In this document: positions 1-6,996 of the stretch, in pieces | How positions within the stretch are numbered: the first letter of the stretch is position 1 | Layout of the letters: each line of letters opens with the position of its first letter | Origin: an uncultured Acetobacteraceae bacterium | GTDB lineage: Bacteria > Pseudomonadota > Alphaproteobacteria > Acetobacterales > Acetobacteraceae | Length of the DNA stretch: 14,196 nt | Direction of reading: 5' to 3' | NCBI GenBank assembly: GCA_903839965.1 | Contig: CAIMEK010000400.1 | Location: forward strand, 1-14,196 | Made by a program: the position numbers and the translations under genes | Notes under the pieces: generated by a model | Databases searched by the model: none | The model's input: only the letters and a program-made list of their open reading frames with translations | What the model was told of the DNA's origin: nothing

Positions 1-1687
1 CGAACCGGTCGATGAGCTCCAGCGGGTCGATCACGTTGCCCTTGGACTTGCTCATCTTGTGGCCGCGCTCGTCGCGCACCAGGCCGTGGATGCAGACGGT
101 GCGGAACGGCACGTCGCCCATGAAGTGCAGGCCCATCATCATCATCCGGGCGACCCAGAAGAAGATGATGTCGAACCCCGTCACCAGCACGTCGCCGGGA
201 TAGTAGCGCGCCAGTTCCGGCGTCTGCTCCGGCCAGCCGAGCGTGGAGAACGGCCAGAGGCCGGAGGAGAACCAGGTGTCCAACACGTCCTCGTCGCGCG
301 CCAGCACCTGTTCGCTGCCGTAATGCACCAGCGCGGCGGCTTGCGCCTCCGCCTCGGTCTTGGCGACGAACACTTCGCCGTCGGGGCCGTACCAGGCCGG
401 AATGCGGTGGCCCCACCAGAGCTGGCGGCTGATGCACCAGGGTTGGATTTCGCGCATCCACGCGAAGAAGGTGTTCTCCCATTGCTGCGGAACGAACTTG
501 GTGCGCCCCTGCTCCACCGCCTCGATCGCCGGCTTCGCCAGCACGGCCGCGTTGCAATACCACTGGACCGTCAGCCGCGGCTCGATCGGCACGCCGGAGC
601 GGTCGCCGTGCGGCACCTGGTGGATGTGGGTTTCCGTGCGCTCGAGCAGGCCGAGTTCTTCCAGCTTCGCCACGATCGCCTTGCGGGCGGCGAAACGGTC
701 CTGGCCCTGCAGCTTGGCCGTCCAGTCCGGCTCGGCGATGCCGTCGACCGCCACGAAGTGCGGGCTCAGCTCGTCCAGCGTGACGCGCGCCTGGGGGTCC
801 AGCACGGACATCATTGCCAGGTTGTTGCGCTGTCCGACGGCGAAATCGTTGAAATCGTGGGCCGGCGTGATCTTGACCGCGCCGGTGCCTTTCTCGGGGT
901 CCGAATAGGTGTCGGCGATGATGGGGATGCGCCGCCCGACCAGCGGCAGCACGGCCTGCCGGCCCACCAGGTCGCGGTAACGCGCGTCGTCGGGGTGCAC
1001 GGCGACGGCGGTGTCGCCCAGCATGGTTTCCGGGCGGGTGGTGGCGACGGTGATGCAGCGGTCGGGCTCGCCGGCGATGGGATAGCGGATGTACCAGAGG
1101 TGCCCGCGGATTTCCCGGCTCTCGACTTCCAGGTCGGAAATCGCCGACTGGAATTTCGGGTCCCAGTTCACCAGCCGGCGGTCGCGGTAGATGAGCCCCT
1201 CGCGGTAGAGGGTGACGAACACCTCGCGCACCGCCTTGGACAGGCCCTCGTCCATGGTGAAGCGTTCGCGCGGCCAGTCCAGCGAGGCGCCGAGGCGGCG
1301 CAATTGCCGGGTGATCGCCCCGCCGCTTTCCGCCTTCCACTGCCACACCCGCTCGACGAACTTCTCGCGGCCCAGCGCCTGGCGCGTGGTGCCCTGTTCG
1401 GCGAGCAGGCGCTCCACCACCATTTGCGTGGCGATGCCGGCGTGGTCGCTGCCGGGCTGCCACAGCGCGTCGCGTCCCTGCATGCGCCGCCAGCGCACCA
1501 GCGCGTCCTGCACCGTGAAGGTCAGCGCATGCCCCATGTGCAGGCTGCCCGTGACGTTGGGCGGCGGGATCATGACGGTGAACGGGGCGGCGTTGCTCTC
1601 TGGATCGCAGGCGAAGGCGCCGGAGGCTTCCCACCCCTCATACAGCCGCGTCTCGGTGGTCTCGGGGGTGTGGGACTTTTCCAGCAT
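1..1687 (-). CDS. valS: Valyl-tRNA synthetase, N-terminal part (gene runs off the left edge)
   Basis: Class I aminoacyl-tRNA synthetase that charges tRNA-Val with valine in the cytoplasm. About 562 codons are visible; the family is usually 880-950 residues, so the anticodon-binding and C-terminal coiled-coil parts lie beyond position 1. The HIGH-type motif is at residues 41-53 (PPPNVTGSLHMGH) and the KMSKS loop at about 544-548 (GHKMSKSKGN, plus-strand positions 44-58). Between them lies the editing (CP1) domain, including the TTRPETMLGDTAVAVHP stretch, which is characteristic of ValRS. The ATG at 1687 is chosen because it opens directly into a normal ValRS N-terminus (MLEKSHTPETTETRLYEGWE) and has a GAGAG just upstream. 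It follows popZ on the same strand after 82 nt and is probably co-transcribed with it. The reading is clean, with no frameshift. A long plus-strand frame over the same DNA is a shadow. Confidence 0.97.
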   Translation of the reverse strand, partial: MLEKSHTPETTETRLYEGWEASGAFACDPESNAAPFTVMIPPPNVTGSLHMGHALTFTVQDALVRWRRMQGRDALWQPGSDHAGIATQMVVERLLAEQGTTRQALGREKFVERVWQWKAESGGAITRQLRRLGASLDWPRERFTMDEGLSKAVREVFVTLYREGLIYRDRRLVNWDPKFQSAISDLEVESREIRGHLWYIRYPIAGEPDRCITVATTRPETMLGDTAVAVHPDDARYRDLVGRQAVLPLVGRRIPIIADTYSDPEKGTGAVKITPAHDFNDFAVGQRNNLAMMSVLDPQARVTLDELSPHFVAVDGIAEPDWTAKLQGQDRFAARKAIVAKLEELGLLERTETHIHQVPHGDRSGVPIEPRLTVQWYCNAAVLAKPAIEAVEQGRTKFVPQQWENTFFAWMREIQPWCISRQLWWGHRIPAWYGPDGEVFVAKTEAEAQAAALVHYGSEQVLARDEDVLDTWFSSGLWPFSTLGWPEQTPELARYYPGDVLVTGFDIIFFWVARMMMMGLHFMGDVPFRTVCIHGLVRDERGHKMSKSKGNVIDPLELIDRF

Positions 1688-1769
1688 GGTCTCTCGTGCC
1701 TGTCGGGCTGACGGCGGGTGGGGCGCGCGGGCCTTCAGGCCGGCACGTGGGGCGGCAATGGCGACACGG

Positions 1770-2306
1770 TCAGGAGGTGATGCGGCCGATGACCCGTTCG
1801 ATTTCGACGCGCACCAGCCGCTCGACCAGCCCGGGCAGGTTCTTGTCCAGCCAGGCCTTCAGCATCGGGCGCATTTCCTCGCGCACGATGTCCTCCAGGG
1901 TGGGGCCGCCGCGGTGCACAGCCAGCGACTGGCGCTCGGCCAGGGTGCGCACCAGCGCGCCCAGCGAAGAGGCCGCCGCCGCCGCCGCCGCGGGCGCCAC
2001 CAGGCCGGCGCCGGCTGGCTCGCCGGGGTCAGCCACAACCGCAAGCTCGACCGCCGGCGGCGCCGGGGGGTCGGCGGCGACCGGGGCGGGATCGTACGGC
2101 ACGGCGAGCGGCGGTTCCTCCACCAGCATCGAGGGTTCGAGCGCCAGCACCTCGGGCTCGCCGGAGGCCGGGGCGGCCGGGGCGGCGGCGGCCTCGTCCT
2201 CGCTCAGGATGCGCCGGATGGAGGCAAGGATGTCCTCCATCGACGGATCGGCGGCCTCGCCGGGCTGCGGCGGGCTGCCCGGCGGGGCCGGCAGCGATCC
2301 GCTCAT
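1770..2306 (-). CDS. popZ: PopZ-like polar organising protein (DUF2497 family)
   Basis: Small acidic scaffold protein. In Caulobacter the family founder forms a polar matrix that tethers the chromosome origin and recruits cell-cycle proteins; the same role is inferred here, not shown. The two conserved ends are present: an N-terminal helix SMEDILASIRRILSEDE (residues 23-39) and a C-terminal helical oligomerisation region LEDIVREEMRPMLKAWLDKN followed by LPGLVERLVRVEIERV (about 138-172). Between them is a long Pro/Ala/Glu-rich disordered linker, including a run of alanines encoded by a GCC triplet repeat near 1975-1990. The ATG at 2306 gives 178 residues and is preferred because AAGGG lies 7 nt upstream. 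An ATG at 2339 (189 residues) would start 4 nt after the tolC stop but has no good ribosome site. It sits between tolC and valS, its usual place in alphaproteobacteria. Confidence 0.88.
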   Translation of the reverse strand: MSGSLPAPPGSPPQPGEAADPSMEDILASIRRILSEDEAAAAPAAPASGEPEVLALEPSMLVEEPPLAVPYDPAPVAADPPAPPAVELAVVADPGEPAGAGLVAPAAAAAAASSLGALVRTLAERQSLAVHRGGPTLEDIVREEMRPMLKAWLDKNLPGLVERLVRVEIERVIGRITS

Positions 2307-2343
2307 GCCGGCGCCCTTGGAGTCCTTGCCCGGTTCCATGCCG

Positions 2344-3750
2344 TCACCGACCGGGCTGTTCGGTGGCGTAGTCGCCGGTGCCGATCCAGCGATTGTGGAC
2401 CGAGGCGTAATAGGCGGTCTCGTCGTACAGCGGCACCGGCAGCGTGAGATCGCGCGCGGTCAGGCGCCCGGCCGCGGACGCCACGGCGTAGCTGGCATTC
2501 ACCAGGTTGGCCAGGTTCTGCACCAGGGTCACCCGCGAGTTCAGCAGCAACTGCTCGGCGTTCAGCACGTCGAGCGTGGTGCGGCTGCCGACGATGGCCT
2601 CGCGCTGCACGCCCTCCAGGGCGATCTGGTTGGAGCGGATCTGCGCCCGCGTGCTGTCGATGGTCGATTTGGCCGAATTGTAGGTTTCCCAGGCGGCGAT
2701 GACCTGCTGCACGGCGGTGCGCCGGGCGTCGTCGATGAGCTTGCGGGTCTGCTGCTGCTGCTGGCGGGCCTGGCGGATGGCGGCGTACTCGGCACCGCCC
2801 TGGTAGATCGGGATGGTGGCGGCGATGACGATCTGCCCCAGCTTCGTCGTCTGGTTCTTGGTCACCGTGTCTTCGGCGCGCGAGATCGACCCCTGCAGGC
2901 TGAGGTTGGGCATCACCTTCGAGTACTGGATGTCGAAATTGTCCTTGGCCGCGGCGTCGTCGAACTGCGCCGCGACGACGTTCGGATTGTTGGACCCGGC
3001 TAACGCCTTGGCTTCCTCCAGCGTGCGCACGGGCAGGCGCAGCGGCTGCGGCTCGATGAGCTGGCCCGGCAGTTCGCCGACGTACTGCTGGAACTGCGAA
3101 CGGGCGGTCTGCAGGTTGCCTTCCGCGGTCTGGCGGGTGGCGGTGGCGCCGGCCAGCGCCGCCTCGGCCTGGGCGACGTCGGTGCGGGTGATCTCGCCGA
3201 CGCGGAAGCGGTCGTTGGTGGCCTGCAACTGGCGGGCCAGCACCTGCTCGTTGTTGACGTTCAGCGCCAGCACCTGCTGGTTGGCGATGACGCCGACGAA
3301 GGCATTGATGACGTTGATGAACAACTGCTGCTCGGCGGCCATGAGCCGGGCCCGCTGGCCGACCACCTGGTTTTCGGCGCGGTTGGTGTTGGCGCGGGTT
3401 TGTCCGCCGCGCCAGACCGGCTGGGTGATCTGCACCTGCTCGCTGTTGAGGCCGCGCTCGCGCAGGCTGTTCGATGTCGTCGAGACGGTGTTGTTGGCAT
3501 TCTTGACGTCGCTGACCCCGTTGCCGTAGCCGGCACTGGCGGACATGGTGATCTGCGGGCGCCAACCGGCCAGCGCCTGCGGCACGTTTTCATCGACCGC
3601 GCGCAACTGGGCGCGGGCGGCCTGCAACCCCGGGTTGTTCGAATAGGCCGCGGCCAGCGCCTCGGTCACCGTGCGCGTCTCCGCCTGGGCGGGGCCGCTG
3701 GCCGCGAGGACGGCGATGACGCCGAGGACTAGTCCGTTTCGCAGCAACAT
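2344..3750 (-). CDS. tolC: TolC-family outer-membrane efflux/secretion channel
   Basis: Outer-membrane factor expected to form a trimeric beta-barrel and periplasmic alpha-tunnel that works with RND, MFS or ABC pumps or type I secretion. The protein has 468 residues, close to the family norm. Residues 1-23 are a Sec signal peptide (MLLRNGLVLG then a hydrophobic stretch, cleavage after AQA). Two OEP repeats follow: the first has PVWRGGQTRANTNRAEN at 111-127 and the hallmark RFRVGEITRTDVAQAEA at 181-197; the second has PIYQGGAEYAAIRQARQ at 314-330 and GSRTTLDVLNAEQLLLN later. Long Gln/Ala-rich coiled-coil helices lie between. The ATG at 3750 is chosen over an upstream in-frame ATG at 3834 because it opens the signal peptide and has GTGAGGG about 8 nt upstream. 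The popZ frame begins within 40 nt of the stop. Which pump it serves cannot be told. Confidence 0.93.
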   Translation of the reverse strand: MLLRNGLVLGVIAVLAASGPAQAETRTVTEALAAAYSNNPGLQAARAQLRAVDENVPQALAGWRPQITMSASAGYGNGVSDVKNANNTVSTTSNSLRERGLNSEQVQITQPVWRGGQTRANTNRAENQVVGQRARLMAAEQQLFINVINAFVGVIANQQVLALNVNNEQVLARQLQATNDRFRVGEITRTDVAQAEAALAGATATRQTAEGNLQTARSQFQQYVGELPGQLIEPQPLRLPVRTLEEAKALAGSNNPNVVAAQFDDAAAKDNFDIQYSKVMPNLSLQGSISRAEDTVTKNQTTKLGQIVIAATIPIYQGGAEYAAIRQARQQQQQTRKLIDDARRTAVQQVIAAWETYNSAKSTIDSTRAQIRSNQIALEGVQREAIVGSRTTLDVLNAEQLLLNSRVTLVQNLANLVNASYAVASAAGRLTARDLTLPVPLYDETAYYASVHNRWIGTGDYATEQPGR

Positions 3751-3906
3751 CTTTCGACCCTCACTGGCTGGCCAGACCGGCGCGCGAACGAACCCGGTTC
3801 GCTCGACGCCGCCGCGAACGCTTCCATCTGCCACAGCCCAGCCCGGTTCGCCACGACTTTGCTGCGTGGCTGGCCTGGGGGGGCATCGCGCGGCCCGGGC
3901 GCATCG
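3751..3906 (-). promoter_or_regulatory. pcm-tolC intergenic region with repeated and hairpin elements
   Basis: This is the 156-nt leader in front of tolC. Three structured elements are visible. The 10-mer CCCGGTTCGC (plus-strand reading) occurs twice, at 3793-3802 and 3842-3851, 49 nt apart. The first copy is part of the near-perfect palindrome CGAACCCGGTTCG at 3789-3801. The second abuts a hairpin with arms GCCACG (3850-3855) and CGTGGC (3865-3870). There is no run of T after the hairpin, so it is not a clear terminator of the upstream methyltransferase gene. The repeats could be operator sites for regulated tolC expression, but no regulator gene is nearby and I see no strong -35/-10 pair. 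Confidence 0.3.
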
Positions 3907-4581
3907 TCAGAACACGAAACCGGGCTCGCGGCCCAGCCCGGGCAGCGCCGGCGTGGCGCAGTCGAAGGCCGGCCGCAGGCTGATCGCCGATGTCGGACCG
4001 GTCCGCTCGCCCCACACGGCCTGCCCGATTCGCCCGGCCGCGACTCGCACACCGACCAGCCGCCCACCCTGCGGGCGGACCTGCCCGGCGATGGCGGCAG
4101 GCACCTGGCTGAATCCGCCCTCGATGAACACCAGGTCGTAGGGCGCCGCCGCGCGCCAGCCCGTCGCCAGCGGGCCGGACACGAGATGCACCGAGGGGGC
4201 CGCTTCGGCCAGCGCGGCGCGGGCAATGCGCAGCAGGTCCTCGTCCTGTTCCAGCGCCACCACGGCGGCCTCGCAGGCCGCCAGCACGGCGGCGCCGTAG
4301 CCGGTGCCGGCCCCCACCGCCAGCACGCGCTCGCCGGGTCGCGGATCGGCGAGTTGCACCAGCCTGGCCAGCAGCATCGGCTCCATGAGGCAGCGTCCGC
4401 CGGGCAGCGCCACGGCTTGGTCGGCATAGGCCCGGGCGGCGAGCGCCGGCGGCAGGAAGCGCTCGCGCGGCAGGGCCCGCATGGCGCCGAGCACGCGGCT
4501 GTCGGTTACCTTGTTGGGCCGCAACTGGCTGTCCACCATCCGGCTGCGCGGATCGGCGGGGTCGATCTCGGGACGGGTCAT
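3907..4581 (-). CDS. PCMT-family methyltransferase (protein-L-isoaspartate O-methyltransferase-like)
   Basis: SAM-dependent methyltransferase of 224 residues. The family founder methylates L-isoaspartyl residues in damaged proteins to start their repair in the cytoplasm. The N-terminal SRMVDSQLRPNKVTDSRVL (about 13-31) is the form seen in the gene beside tolC in alphaproteobacteria. SAM-binding motif I is LAVGAGTGYG (87-96), followed by the acidic residue of motif II (ALEQ, 109-112). The family's substrate-side motif, usually GQTISQP, is replaced here by a segment reading ADQAVALPGGRCLMEPMLLA (about 53-72). True isoaspartyl repair is therefore uncertain, although this variant is common in this synteny group. 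The start at 4581 lies about 23 nt below a good promoter; the ribosome site is weak. The tolC gene follows on the same strand after 156 nt. Confidence 0.82.
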   Translation of the reverse strand: MTRPEIDPADPRSRMVDSQLRPNKVTDSRVLGAMRALPRERFLPPALAARAYADQAVALPGGRCLMEPMLLARLVQLADPRPGERVLAVGAGTGYGAAVLAACEAAVVALEQDEDLLRIARAALAEAAPSVHLVSGPLATGWRAAAPYDLVFIEGGFSQVPAAIAGQVRPQGGRLVGVRVAAGRIGQAVWGERTGPTSAISLRPAFDCATPALPGLGREPGFVF

Positions 4582-4611
4582 GGCTGGGCTGCGCTCATCG
4601 GGGTCGGTGCG

Positions 4612-4640
4612 TTATAGGAGGGGGGCCGGCCAGCGCCAAG
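4612..4640 (-). promoter_or_regulatory. Promoter of the PCMT-family gene (minus strand)
   Basis: Read on the minus strand, CTTGGC (4640-4635) is followed after exactly 17 nt by CTATAA (4617-4612). This matches the alphaproteobacterial housekeeping pattern (CTTG/TTGAC, N17, CTATAT). The predicted start near 4604 leaves a leader of about 23 nt before the ATG at 4581. It is back to back with the tRNA promoter. Confidence 0.55.
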
Positions 4641-4657
4641 CTCCGCCCGGGACGGGC

Positions 4658-4686
4658 TTGCGAACCCTCCCCCCCTGCGGCTATGT
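4658..4686 (+). promoter_or_regulatory. Promoter of tRNA-Cys (plus strand)
   Basis: TTGCGA (4658-4663) and CTATGT (4681-4686) are separated by exactly 17 nt. The expected transcription start, about 4693, is within a few bases of the mature tRNA 5' end at 4696, as is usual for a single tRNA gene. The spacer holds a C-run (4667-4675). Confidence 0.5.
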
Positions 4687-4695
4687 GAGCGCCAG

Positions 4696-4769
4696 GGTCC
4701 GGTGGCGGAGTGGTTACGCACAGGTCTGCAAAACCTGCTACCCCGGTTCAATTCCGGGCCGGACCTCCA
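4696..4769 (+). tRNA. tRNA-Cys (anticodon GCA)
   Basis: A full 74-nt cloverleaf ending in an encoded CCA. The acceptor arms GGTCCGG (4696-4702) and CCGGACC (4759-4765) pair completely. The discriminator base is U (4766), the Cys identity base, and CCA is at 4767-4769. The D arm is GCG...CGC with GG in the loop. The anticodon stem CAGGT/ACCTG encloses the loop CTGCAAA with anticodon GCA at 4728-4730. The T arm is CCCGG-TTCAATT-CCGGG. It reads codons UGC and UGU. It stands alone with its own promoter, and its 3' side borders the anomalous region 4770-5826. Confidence 0.96.
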
Positions 4770-5826
4770 GATCTCCAGAATTTCTGACGGGTTGCGAGCC
4801 GGACTGCTATCCGTCCGCTGCTCTATCCCCTTTTCCGAGCGCGGATAGGCCCGAACGGCGGAGGGCCGGTTAGGCACGCGCCAGCAGGTTCCGCACAGTC
4901 GAATGATGCCACTCTCCACCGCGGGCGGTGTTGGGCTCGGAGGCCGCGGTCGATCGCATGGATGGCGCGTTGGATGGCTGGGTGTTCGAATCCTTCGTGC
5001 CCGCCGCGGACGTAGCGCTGGACGAGGGCGTCGAACGCCTGATGCCGAACACGAAGCCCCTCTTGAAAAGATGATGATCCGCCGGCAGCGGCGGAAAGTG
5101 ACGATCCGTCTTGCTTGCTGCCGTCGGAGCGGGTTTTCCAGTCGTATTCGGGGCCGTATTGGCCTTCGGTTCCAAATTCTTGGGTTTTGCCATCGTCGAG
5201 CCCCAGATGTTTGATTGCCAATACGTGCATATTGTGCCTGCCGGCAGAGAGATCAATTCCAATTCGGAACGGTAATCTGGTCTTACTATCCCGGTAGTTG
5301 ATCGCCGCCAACTCGACCGGTCGGCATCGTGTAGCGCGGACGGTGCCGCGGGCCAGGTTAGAGGTGTCGAGGTCGGCCCGCGAGAACTCGCTGCGAACGC
5401 GGCGGTCGGTCGGCCGGCGGTAGCGTGCCGGGGATGGTGTCTGCCCGACCTGCCGGCGGGCGCGCCAGTGAGCCTGCCGCTCGGCGTTGCCGAGGGCGTG
5501 CTCGCCCTCCGGTTGGCGGCCTCTTGGCCTCGGCTGTTCTCCGTCACGTAACGGAATACAAGGGGTTTCAGGCGGCGACGGCCTTGGGCGGCCGGCTCGG
5601 CGGCACGGGCAGCAGGCGTGTGCGGAGCGCGGGGCCAGCAAGCGAAATCCCGGCTGCCGGCGCCCCGCCCGAACTGGGGCGACGGTAGCAACCCATCCGC
5701 CGGAATTGTTATGAGCGGCACCAAGCTGATTGCGGTACTGCCCGGCGGCGCCTACGGTCGCCCCGGTTGAGCCGGCCCAGCCGGATATCATGGCAAATGT
5801 CGGATTGAAGAAGTCGAGGTGACAGC
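4770..5826. other. About 1 kb gene-poor region after tRNA-Cys
   Basis: No frame here shows a recognisable full-length protein. Two long overlapping minus-strand frames (4823-5791 and 4870-5724) have the Ser/Thr/Ala/Arg-rich look of shadows, although parts of the first (about 5080-5390) read more like coding sequence; a short ATG-initiated frame of 107 codons also exists at 4870-5193. Base composition breaks from the surroundings: a hand count of 5161-5280 gives 60 G/C of 120, against roughly two thirds or more in neighbouring genes. Structured spots include an imperfect palindrome CCGTCACGTAACGG near 5540-5553 and a hairpin with arms CGCCCC/GGGGCG at 5661-5681. A weak possible promoter for the next gene is TTGCGG (5730-5735), 16 nt, CTACGG (5752-5757). 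Read as degraded, probably acquired DNA plus the leader of the dehydrogenase gene. Confidence 0.5.
4870..5065 (-). pseudogene. Possible C-terminal relic of a serine recombinase, frameshifted
   Basis: On the minus strand the frame ending in TAA at 4870-4872 finishes with NTARGGEWHHSTVRNLLARA. This matches the extreme C-terminus of many serine (resolvase/invertase-type) recombinases, which typically read LNxRGIxTxRGGxWxxSTVRNLLxR. The preceding part of the family motif, AIxAxLxxRGLRT, is approximated in a different minus frame as AIQRAIHAIDRGLRA. Joining the two requires a frameshift near 4930-4938. Further upstream (to about 5065) that second frame stays protein-like (FDALVQRYVRGGHEGFEH) but I cannot align it with confidence. 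There is no catalytic serine domain, so at best this is a dead fragment. Motif similarity from memory is the only support; the fragment could be chance. Confidence 0.35.
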
Positions 5827-6996
5827 GTGAGCAAGGTGAGGGTTGGCCTGATCGGCAGTGGCTTCATTGCTGCGGTGCACGTGCGCGCTTTCCGCCGGGT
5901 CTACGGCGTCGCAGTCGACGTCCGCACCGTGATCTCGCTCGACGACAACGTCGCCGACTTCGCCCACCGCTTCGCCATCCCGAACAGCGGGCGCGATTGG
6001 CGTGCCATCCTCAACGACCCCGAGATCGACGTGGTCGACATCTGCACCCCGCCCGACCTGCACGCCGAAATGGTCATCGCCTGCATGCGCGCCGGCAAGC
6101 ACGTCATCTGCGAAAAGCCCTTCACCGGCTACTTCGGCCGCCCGGGCGACGCCACCCCGGTCGGCACCAAGGTGGCGAAATCGGTGATGTACCAACGGGT
6201 GATGGAGGAGATGGAGACGACCTGCGCCGCCATCCGCGCCTCCGACCGGCTGTTCTGCTACGCCGAGTGCTGGGTGTACGCGCCGGCGGTCGCCAAGGCG
6301 GCGGAAATCATCCGTGCCAGCGGCGACAAGGTCCTGTTCATCAGGGCGGAGAATGGGCACAGCGGCTCGCACGCGGCCCACGCCGCCAACTGGTCGCTGT
6401 CCGGCGGCGGGGCACTGATCCGCCAGGGCTGCCATCCGCTCACCGGCGTGCTCTACCTCAAGGGCGTGGAGGCCGCCGCCCGCGGCGAGCGCATCACCGT
6501 CACCGACGTCACCTGCGACGTCGGCCTGATTGCCCCCACCCTGACCCCGCAGCAGCGCACCTACCTGCAGGCCCATCCGGTCGACGTCGAAGACTGGGGC
6601 GTGCTGAGCGTCACCTTCTCGGACGCCACCAAGGCCACGGTGTTCGCCTCCGACATGGTCATGGGCGGGCTGCGCAACCTGTTGGAAGCCCACACCACCG
6701 GCGGGGCCGTCTACGCCAACATCGCGCCCAACACCAACGTCGTGGCCTACCTGACCGACGAATCCCGCCTCGGCGACGTGTACATCAACGAGAAGCTCGA
6801 CCGTAAAACCGGCTGGCAGTTCGTCTGCGTCGACGAGGAAGGCATCCGCGGCTTCACCGGCGAGATGCAGGACTTCATGGAATGCGTCAGCCTCGGCCGC
6901 CAGCCGGTCTGCGGCCTCGACCTTGCCTACGACACGATCAAGGTCCACTACGCCGGCTACCAGGCGGCCGAGGAAGGGCGCCGGATCAGCCTCTAG
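5827..6996 (+). CDS. Gfo/Idh/MocA-family NAD(P)-dependent oxidoreductase (first of two)
   Basis: 389-residue cytoplasmic dehydrogenase; the family oxidises or reduces sugars, inositols, sugar acids and related polyols. The N-terminal Rossmann fold begins VRVGLIGSGFIAAVHVRAF (residues 5-23, GxGxxA dinucleotide motif). The family-defining EKP is at 96-98 (HVICEKPFTG), with ICTPPDLHAEM at 72-82 before it. The C-terminal sheet domain carries GGALIRQGCHPLTG (194-207), where H203 sits at the usual catalytic histidine position. After EKP there is an insertion of about 30 residues (102-130, PGDATPVGTKVAKSV...) not found in the common members. The start is GTG at 5827, supported by GAGGTGA about 7 nt upstream and by the Rossmann fold starting at once. 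It is the first gene of the plus-strand module. The substrate is unknown. Confidence 0.9.
   Translation: MSKVRVGLIGSGFIAAVHVRAFRRVYGVAVDVRTVISLDDNVADFAHRFAIPNSGRDWRAILNDPEIDVVDICTPPDLHAEMVIACMRAGKHVICEKPFTGYFGRPGDATPVGTKVAKSVMYQRVMEEMETTCAAIRASDRLFCYAECWVYAPAVAKAAEIIRASGDKVLFIRAENGHSGSHAAHAANWSLSGGGALIRQGCHPLTGVLYLKGVEAAARGERITVTDVTCDVGLIAPTLTPQQRTYLQAHPVDVEDWGVLSVTFSDATKATVFASDMVMGGLRNLLEAHTTGGAVYANIAPNTNVVAYLTDESRLGDVYINEKLDRKTGWQFVCVDEEGIRGFTGEMQDFMECVSLGRQPVCGLDLAYDTIKVHYAGYQAAEEGRRISL

Noticed and set aside
59..1711. A 550-codon plus-strand open frame opposite valS
   Set aside because: His/Arg/Gly/Ala-rich with no fold-like pattern; it is the antisense shadow of the ValRS gene, whose motifs are unambiguous on the minus strand.
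1971..1992. GCC triplet run as a phase-variation or repeat element
   Set aside because: It lies in frame inside the popZ disordered linker, where alanine runs are ordinary; triplet changes would not alter the frame.
4759..4800. Attachment-site duplication of the tRNA-Cys 3' end
   Set aside because: I looked for a second copy of the tRNA 3' sequence (CCGGTTCAATTCCGGG...) in the window and found none, and the recombinase-like tail is of the serine type, which does not usually use tRNA ends.
4808..4847. Imperfect stem TATCCG..CGCT / AGCG-CGGATA downstream of tRNA-Cys as its terminator
   Set aside because: It has an 18-nt loop, a bulge and no following T-run; the fit is poor.
4823..5791. 322-codon minus-strand frame as a genuine intact gene
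   Set aside because: It begins among shadow-like sequence, overlaps a rival frame, has no recognisable domain, and the recombinase-like tail is in a different frame. Kept only as part of the degraded region.
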